Below are positions 5,203 through 5,827 of a DNA stretch of 5,827 nucleotides, piece after piece. Numbering within the stretch: position 1 is the stretch's first letter; each line of letters starts with the position of its first letter. Below the pieces are notes generated by a model. The model did not search any database. It was not told the origin of the DNA and was given only the letters and a program-made list of their open reading frames with translations. Source of the DNA: Flavobacteriales bacterium. Lineage in GTDB: Bacteria > Bacteroidota > Bacteroidia > Flavobacteriales_D > Crocinitomicaceae. The stretch covers positions 1 through 5,827 of the forward strand of contig CANMFV010000077.1 in the NCBI GenBank assembly GCA_947496835.1, read 5' to 3'. The translations under genes and the position numbers were made by a program.

Positions 5203-5827
5203 GTTGTTTTTTTTGAATTAAATAATTTAAACTAAGTCCGAAGACGATTTTTTGTTGAATAGAACCTTGATTCAATTCTTGTTTGATTGGAGCTTGCACC
5301 TGGGCTGAAAAGAGGAATCGATTCGTCAGGAGATTGACACTTGCTTTCATTGCTAGAATGTATCCACGATTCGACTGAGCGACAAGTTGAACACCATTTA
5401 ATCGACTAGCTTGATAATCATCAAATTGCAATCCAAGGGAAGAAATCAATCGGTACCCTTGAATTTTTCGGTTGTAAATCATCGAACTTGAAAGTTGAGA
5501 TGAATTTCCAAATTGATATCCCTCCCGATCGATTCCTTTCAAAGCATGACTGGCTTCCCCTTGAAACGACCATCCTTTCTGAAATCGATGGGTATAATTT
5601 CCGAGAATCAATCCGTCGATTGTTCCTGTACCGGGAGCCAAGTTTTTCAAATCATTCTGATAGGATAGAAATTTACCAAATGGGAATTTCGCACCTAAGC
5701 CAATGTTCAGAAAGTCATGCGTTACATTCATGGAATCTTTTTTATCGATCAAAGCATACGTAAACAGTACATTTGGATCTGAAAAACCAGACACGAACAC
5801 GGTCGTAAAATCCGTTTTTTGTCGAGC
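5183..5827 (-). CDS. outer-membrane beta-barrel protein (porin/transporter-like), N-terminus off the window
   Basis: The frame is open from the right edge, giving 214 visible residues and stop TAG at 5183-5185. The sequence is a run of amphipathic beta-strands with turns. It carries hallmarks of the family sometimes called transporter or meta-pathway phenol-degradation-like barrel: NIGLGAKFPFG near visible residues 41-51, PGTGTIDG at 65-72, YTHRF at 78-82, GYQFGN at 103-108 and a final FGLSLNY strand at 196-202. About eleven polar residues follow that strand, unusual because barrels generally end on an aromatic residue. A GTG at 5798-5800 could start translation, but the frame continues upstream with similar composition, so the true start lies outside. 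It is the upstream gene of an operon with the lipoprotein. Substrate unknown. Confidence 0.72.
   Translation of the reverse strand, partial: ARQKTDFTTVFVSGFSDPNVLFTYALIDKKDSMNVTHDFLNIGLGAKFPFGKFLSYQNDLKNLAPGTGTIDGLILGNYTHRFQKGWSFQGEASHALKGIDREGYQFGNSSQLSSSMIYNRKIQGYRLISSLGLQFDDYQASRLNGVQLVAQSNRGYILAMKASVNLLTNRFLFSAQVQAPIKQELNQGSIQQKIVFGLSLNYLIQKKQHEKNNA

Noticed and set aside
5183..5800. Barrel protein starting at GTG 5798-5800
   Set aside because: The frame continues open to the window edge with similar composition and no stop, and no signal peptide follows the GTG, as an outer-membrane protein would need.

Overview
The window looks like a chromosomal segment of a low-GC Bacteroidota bacterium, probably Flavobacteriales. 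This is inferred from three things: promoter -7 elements of the TAnnTTTG type with no Shine-Dalgarno sequences, A-rich start regions, and secreted proteins cleaved before Gln (AFA|Q). I see no tRNA, rRNA, CRISPR array, insertion sequence or phage gene. It is mostly ordinary chromosome with some unusual details, and I find no multi-gene novel system in it.

Layout. (1) 1-551, minus: a Sfp-type 4'-phosphopantetheinyl transferase whose C-terminus runs off the left edge. (2) 654-1652, plus: a membrane fatty acid desaturase with all three histidine boxes, divergent from (1). (3) 1646-2404, minus: an unrecognised multi-pass membrane protein that converges on the desaturase; the two stop codons interlock. 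(4) 2405-2561: a divergent control region with a -7 element for each flanking gene and a perfect 15-bp palindrome. (5) 2562-3884, plus: a DbpA-type DEAD-box RNA helicase with an unusual DEYD motif II and a promoter so close to the ATG that the mRNA may be leaderless. (6) 3885-4081: a gap holding a near-exact second copy of the end of the helicase gene and a possible 32-residue membrane micro-ORF on the minus strand. (7) 4082-4699, minus: a PAP2-family phosphatase whose signal-peptide leader is separated from an intact catalytic domain by one in-frame TAA. (8) 4700-4812: a PAP2 promoter directly after a strong intrinsic terminator. (9) 4813-5827, minus: a probable two-gene operon of an outer-membrane beta-barrel protein (N-terminus off the right edge) and a small lipoprotein, overlapping by 20 bp.

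Functional links. The transferase (acyl carrier protein activation), desaturase and PAP2 phosphatase all touch lipid metabolism, and the barrel/lipoprotein pair is an envelope unit. They are in separate transcription units, so I do not claim a pathway cluster. The items most worth following up are the interrupted PAP2 gene and the duplicated helicase tail next to it.
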